From: CAIJXV01 sp964497135
GTDB lineage: Bacteria; Verrucomicrobiota; Kiritimatiellia; CAIKKV01; CAIJXV01
NCBI GenBank assembly: GCA_964497135.1
Contig: CAZCDO010000171.1
Coordinates: 1-8,520 of the forward strand
Direction of reading: 5' to 3'
Length of the DNA stretch: 8,520 nucleotides
Shown here: piece after piece, positions 6,619-8,520 of the stretch
Position numbering within the stretch: position 1 is the first letter of the stretch
Layout: each line of letters begins with the position of its first letter
Program-made: the position numbers and the translations under genes
Notes under the pieces: generated by a model
Databases searched by the model: none
What the model saw: the letters and a program-made list of their open reading frames with translations, nothing else
What the model was told of the DNA's origin: nothing

Positions 6619-6960
6619 TCACCCCCTGAGTGGCGAGATCAGGGCCCTGAACTGCCGCCACGTATCAGGGCTGACCGTGTCCGGTATGCCGCTGGCCTCC
6701 ATGAGGATGAAGCCGCCGCGCCCAAGTCCAACCGCGCACTTGCCCAGCGCCTGGTTGAAGGCCAGCAGCCGTTCCCGCTCGGACTCCGCCAGCGGGGCGA
6801 AGCCGTAGGCCCCGGTCGTAGGGTGAAAGTAATAGCTGTCGTACAGCCCGTCGCCCATGAGCCGCTCCGCGGTGGCACGATTAAAAAAGCCCATCGGCCA
6901 GTAGGGCACAGCCTCATTTTCGCGGCGGAGACAAGCCGTCATTCGTTCGCGATTCGTCAT
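6619..6960 (-). pseudogene. URO-D family remnant, probable internal deletion (113 residues)
   Basis: The ORF starts MTNRERMTACLRRE and continues AVPYWPMGFFN, the usual opening of URO-D/methyltransferase-like proteins, which are normally 330-380 residues. After residue about 80 (GLGRGG) the sequence passes into FILMEASGIPDTVSPDTWRQF, which resembles the C-terminal strand and helix of the same family. The central barrel is missing, so an in-frame deletion of roughly 230 residues or an assembly collapse is likely. The ATG at 6960 lies 11 bp after the stop of the full-length URO-D gene with only a weak ribosome site. It could instead be a small expressed protein; no frameshift or stop lies within it. 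Family assignment rests mainly on the N-terminus. Confidence 0.55.
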
Positions 6961-6971
6961 AATCAGCTCAT

Positions 6972-8096
6972 CTATCGATTGTTGTTCCGCACCGCCCCCA
7001 CCATCGCCTCCACCGCCTCCGGTTCGATATCGCTCGGCAAGGGGCTTCCGGTGCTCACGATGAACGGCGCACCCGGACCGGATTGCCGGAGTTGTTCCTG
7101 AACGGCGGCCGTTATTTCCCGGGGATTGTTGCGCAGGAGCAAGAGTTCAGAGTCCACGTTCCCAAAGAGGCAGCGTTTGGGCCCGAATACCGCCCGGATT
7201 TTATCCACCGTGATTTGAATCCCTTTACGCGGTTGCTCGAAAGCAAAGGCATCGAACGGGATCTTCGCTTCCTGCCGCAAAATCGGAAGGATATCCCCCT
7301 CGTTCCAGAGGATGATCTTCAGCCCGGCCTCGTGCGCCGCCTCAGTGATGCTGCGCTGATACGGCAGGGCGAATGCCTCGACCATGGCCGGGGAGAGGAT
7401 GTCGCACGAGGCCCAGCCGTCCGCCAGGAAACAGGCCTCCGCCCCGGCGGACTTCCACTCCTGCATCCGCCGACGATCTCCAGCGGAAAAACGATCGCAG
7501 ACATAGCGGAACAAGGACGGATGATCCATCATGGTTTCCATGGCTTTTTCGAAGCCAAAGGCGTAGCAGGCGCAGATGTAGGCTGGTGAATGATGCGGCA
7601 GAACCAAGGCGCGATCGCCCACTTCACGGATCAGACGAGTCAACCCGCTCAGATAGGCATTCCCCCAGCCGGCAAATTCGGGGATCAGCCGGTCGGCATC
7701 GGCCTCACCGATAATGGCGCCGACGGGGTCGCAACCTTTGCCACCACTGGCCATGTCGTACAGCGCCAGGCTATCCTTGCGCAGCCCGTAACGCCTGCCG
7801 TTGCCATCCTCGACCACCCATTTCTCCCGATCCTCTTCGATCAGCCGCGGCGGCGTGGCGCTCGCGCCGGAACCGGAATACCAGAGCAGGTCGGGTTGGT
7901 GCCGCTCCAGCAAGGCGATATGCGCCCGGTGCCAGGTCTCGTGGTCGCCACAGGCGAGTTGCCAGGGAGCGATGCCGGCCACTTTCCAGAGATAATCGAA
8001 TTCCCAGGTGAAGAGGGCCACCGGGGGTGGGGAGATCGCCTCGCCCGCCAGCGCGCGCAGGGCGCCGTGACGCCCACACCCGATCGTGTTGTTCAT
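6972..8096 (-). CDS. Uroporphyrinogen decarboxylase (URO-D) family protein, divergent
   Basis: A 374-residue protein with the TIM-barrel pattern of the URO-D/corrinoid methyltransferase superfamily. Supporting stretches are LPHHSPAYICACYAFGFEKAM (167-187), ADGWASCDILSPAMVEAFALPY (225-246), EAGLKIILWNEGDILPIL (256-273), FGNVD (311-315) and the C-terminal PSDIEPEAVEAMV (354-366). In MtaA-type methyltransferases the position of ILWNEG is LHICG, supplying zinc-binding His and Cys, with a third Cys near the C-terminus; here these are Trp/Asn/Glu and Ser/Thr, so the zinc site is absent. It is therefore unlikely to be a standard zinc methyltransferase, and nothing points to haem synthesis. The ATG at 8096 is preceded by AAAGGG 6 bases upstream. 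The gene has its own promoter and an octamer-repeat leader. Function unknown. Confidence 0.75.
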   Translation of the reverse strand: MNNTIGCGRHGALRALAGEAISPPPVALFTWEFDYLWKVAGIAPWQLACGDHETWHRAHIALLERHQPDLLWYSGSGASATPPRLIEEDREKWVVEDGNGRRYGLRKDSLALYDMASGGKGCDPVGAIIGEADADRLIPEFAGWGNAYLSGLTRLIREVGDRALVLPHHSPAYICACYAFGFEKAMETMMDHPSLFRYVCDRFSAGDRRRMQEWKSAGAEACFLADGWASCDILSPAMVEAFALPYQRSITEAAHEAGLKIILWNEGDILPILRQEAKIPFDAFAFEQPRKGIQITVDKIRAVFGPKRCLFGNVDSELLLLRNNPREITAAVQEQLRQSGPGAPFIVSTGSPLPSDIEPEAVEAMVGAVRNNNR

Positions 8097-8116
8097 CTGT
8101 GTCCCTTTCTGTCTTG

Positions 8117-8189
8117 TTGACTTCGTGACCGGGTGACTTCGTGACGCCCGGCGTCACGAGGTCATGCAGTCATGGGGTCACGAGGTCAT
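8117..8189. repeat. Nine TGAC octamers forming a large inverted repeat
   Basis: Four octamers in a strict 8-bp period, TTGACTTC, GTGACCGG, GTGACTTC and GTGACGCC (8117-8148), face five on the other strand (8189-8150): ATGACCTC, GTGACCCC, ATGACTGC, ATGACCTC and GTGACGCC. Every unit has TGAC at positions 2-5. The two arms meet in the near-perfect palindrome GTGACGCC-C-GGCGTCAC at 8141-8157, giving an innermost stem that extends to 14 of 15 matching positions. No T-tract follows. The array lies almost entirely downstream of the predicted -10, so it would be transcribed as a hairpin leader. Confidence 0.8.
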
Positions 8190-8216
8190 TATTCTTCACA
8201 TCCAGTTTACGTTCAA
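8188..8216 (-). promoter_or_regulatory. Candidate sigma70-type promoter of the URO-D gene
   Basis: Minus-strand TTGAAC (8216-8211) and AATAAT (8193-8188) have a 17-bp spacer, matching consensus at four and five of six bases. A transcript would start near 8181 and have a leader of about 85 bases made mostly of the octamer array. Confidence 0.55.
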
Positions 8217-8240
8217 TTCCGTCTTGCAATCCCTTCGCCT

Positions 8241-8520
8241 TCACGCCCCACCCCCATTCCCCGCGGCCTCACACGCCGACAGCCAGGCCAAGCCCGTTGT
8301 GAAGGGCCGCACGTAGAGACCGTAGTAACGTTCGCCCTCTGTCGTCGCCAGGCCGTCGAGGAAGCGCGCGGCGCAGGCCTGCCAGGCCGGATTCGGGCCG
8401 ATGAGCGCGTTCATGCGCAGCAGCAACCAGGGAATGCCGCAGGAGTAATCGCGGTAGCCGCGACTGGGCGGCTCCGGCCAGCGGCCGTTGGCATCCTGGT
8501 TATCCACCAACCATTGCGCC
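8241..8520 (-). CDS. Unrecognised protein, C-terminal 93 residues
   Basis: The frame is open to the right edge, so the start is outside the window; the internal TTG near 8510 is not needed. The visible part contains QWLVDNQDANGRWPEP, a pattern seen in helical (alpha/alpha)6 barrel proteins with W-L-x-x-N/Q-x-x-x-G-x-W repeats such as terpene-cyclase-like folds and some polysaccharide-acting enzymes. It then has DYSCGIPWLLLRMN and YYGLYVRPFTTGLAWLSACEA, again helix-like, and ends in a glycine-rich tail GNGGGA. I cannot name the family. It ends 144 bp before the URO-D gene on the same strand. Confidence 0.65.
   Translation of the reverse strand, partial: AQWLVDNQDANGRWPEPPSRGYRDYSCGIPWLLLRMNALIGPNPAWQACAARFLDGLATTEGERYYGLYVRPFTTGLAWLSACEAAGNGGGA

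Noticed and set aside
8141..8157. Rho-independent terminator of the 8241-8520 gene
   Set aside because: The stem is strong but no T-tract follows on the minus strand, and it belongs to the wider octamer pattern.
8117..8189. CRISPR array
   Set aside because: The units are 8 bp with no spacers, face both ways, and no cas genes are near.

Overview
The window holds part of a bacterial chromosome contig, most likely from a metagenome scaffold because a run of ten Ns sits inside a gene. Every gene that can be supported lies on the minus strand. The mix of genes is typical of Lentisphaerae/Kiritimatiellota/Verrucomicrobiota or Planctomycetes, where such families are expanded: a GH20-type glycosidase, a creatininase-family hydrolase, divergent uroporphyrinogen-decarboxylase (URO-D) family proteins and a fumarate-reductase-like FAD protein. 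That assignment is inference from gene content only, without database support.

Layout in the direction of transcription, from 8520 down to 1. The end of an unrecognised, probably alpha-helical barrel protein (8520-8241) is followed by a 144-bp gap with a good sigma70-like promoter and an array of nine TGAC octamers arranged as a large inverted repeat. Next comes a full-length URO-D family protein lacking the usual zinc ligands (8096-6972), then a 113-residue URO-D-like ORF that looks internally deleted (6960-6619). A 210-bp regulatory gap follows, with two 16-bp direct repeats directly upstream of a candidate promoter, an inverted repeat around its -10, and a leader hairpin. It precedes a P2A-type calcium ATPase gene (6408-3705), interrupted by the assembly gap. 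The ATPase stop overlaps the start of a creatininase-family gene (3705-2977) as TAATG, so the two are probably translationally coupled.

Between the creatininase gene and the GH20 gene lies a compact unit of about 860 bp (2075-2934) bounded by perfect 19-bp inverted repeats. It carries a Phd/YefM antitoxin, a ParE/RelE-family toxin and a promoter-operator palindrome. It looks like a non-autonomous mobile toxin-antitoxin cassette that landed downstream of a strong ribosome binding site. After it come the GH20-type beta-N-acetylhexosaminidase gene (2049-523) and the first 135 codons of an FAD-dependent oxidoreductase (406-1).

The flanking metabolic genes (GH20, creatininase family, FAD protein, URO-D family) suggest small-molecule or glycan catabolism, but no shared pathway can be proven from this window. 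The most notable items are the inverted-repeat toxin-antitoxin cassette, the octamer array placed in the URO-D transcript leader, and the ATPase-creatininase coupling. I did not find a clearly new multi-gene system.
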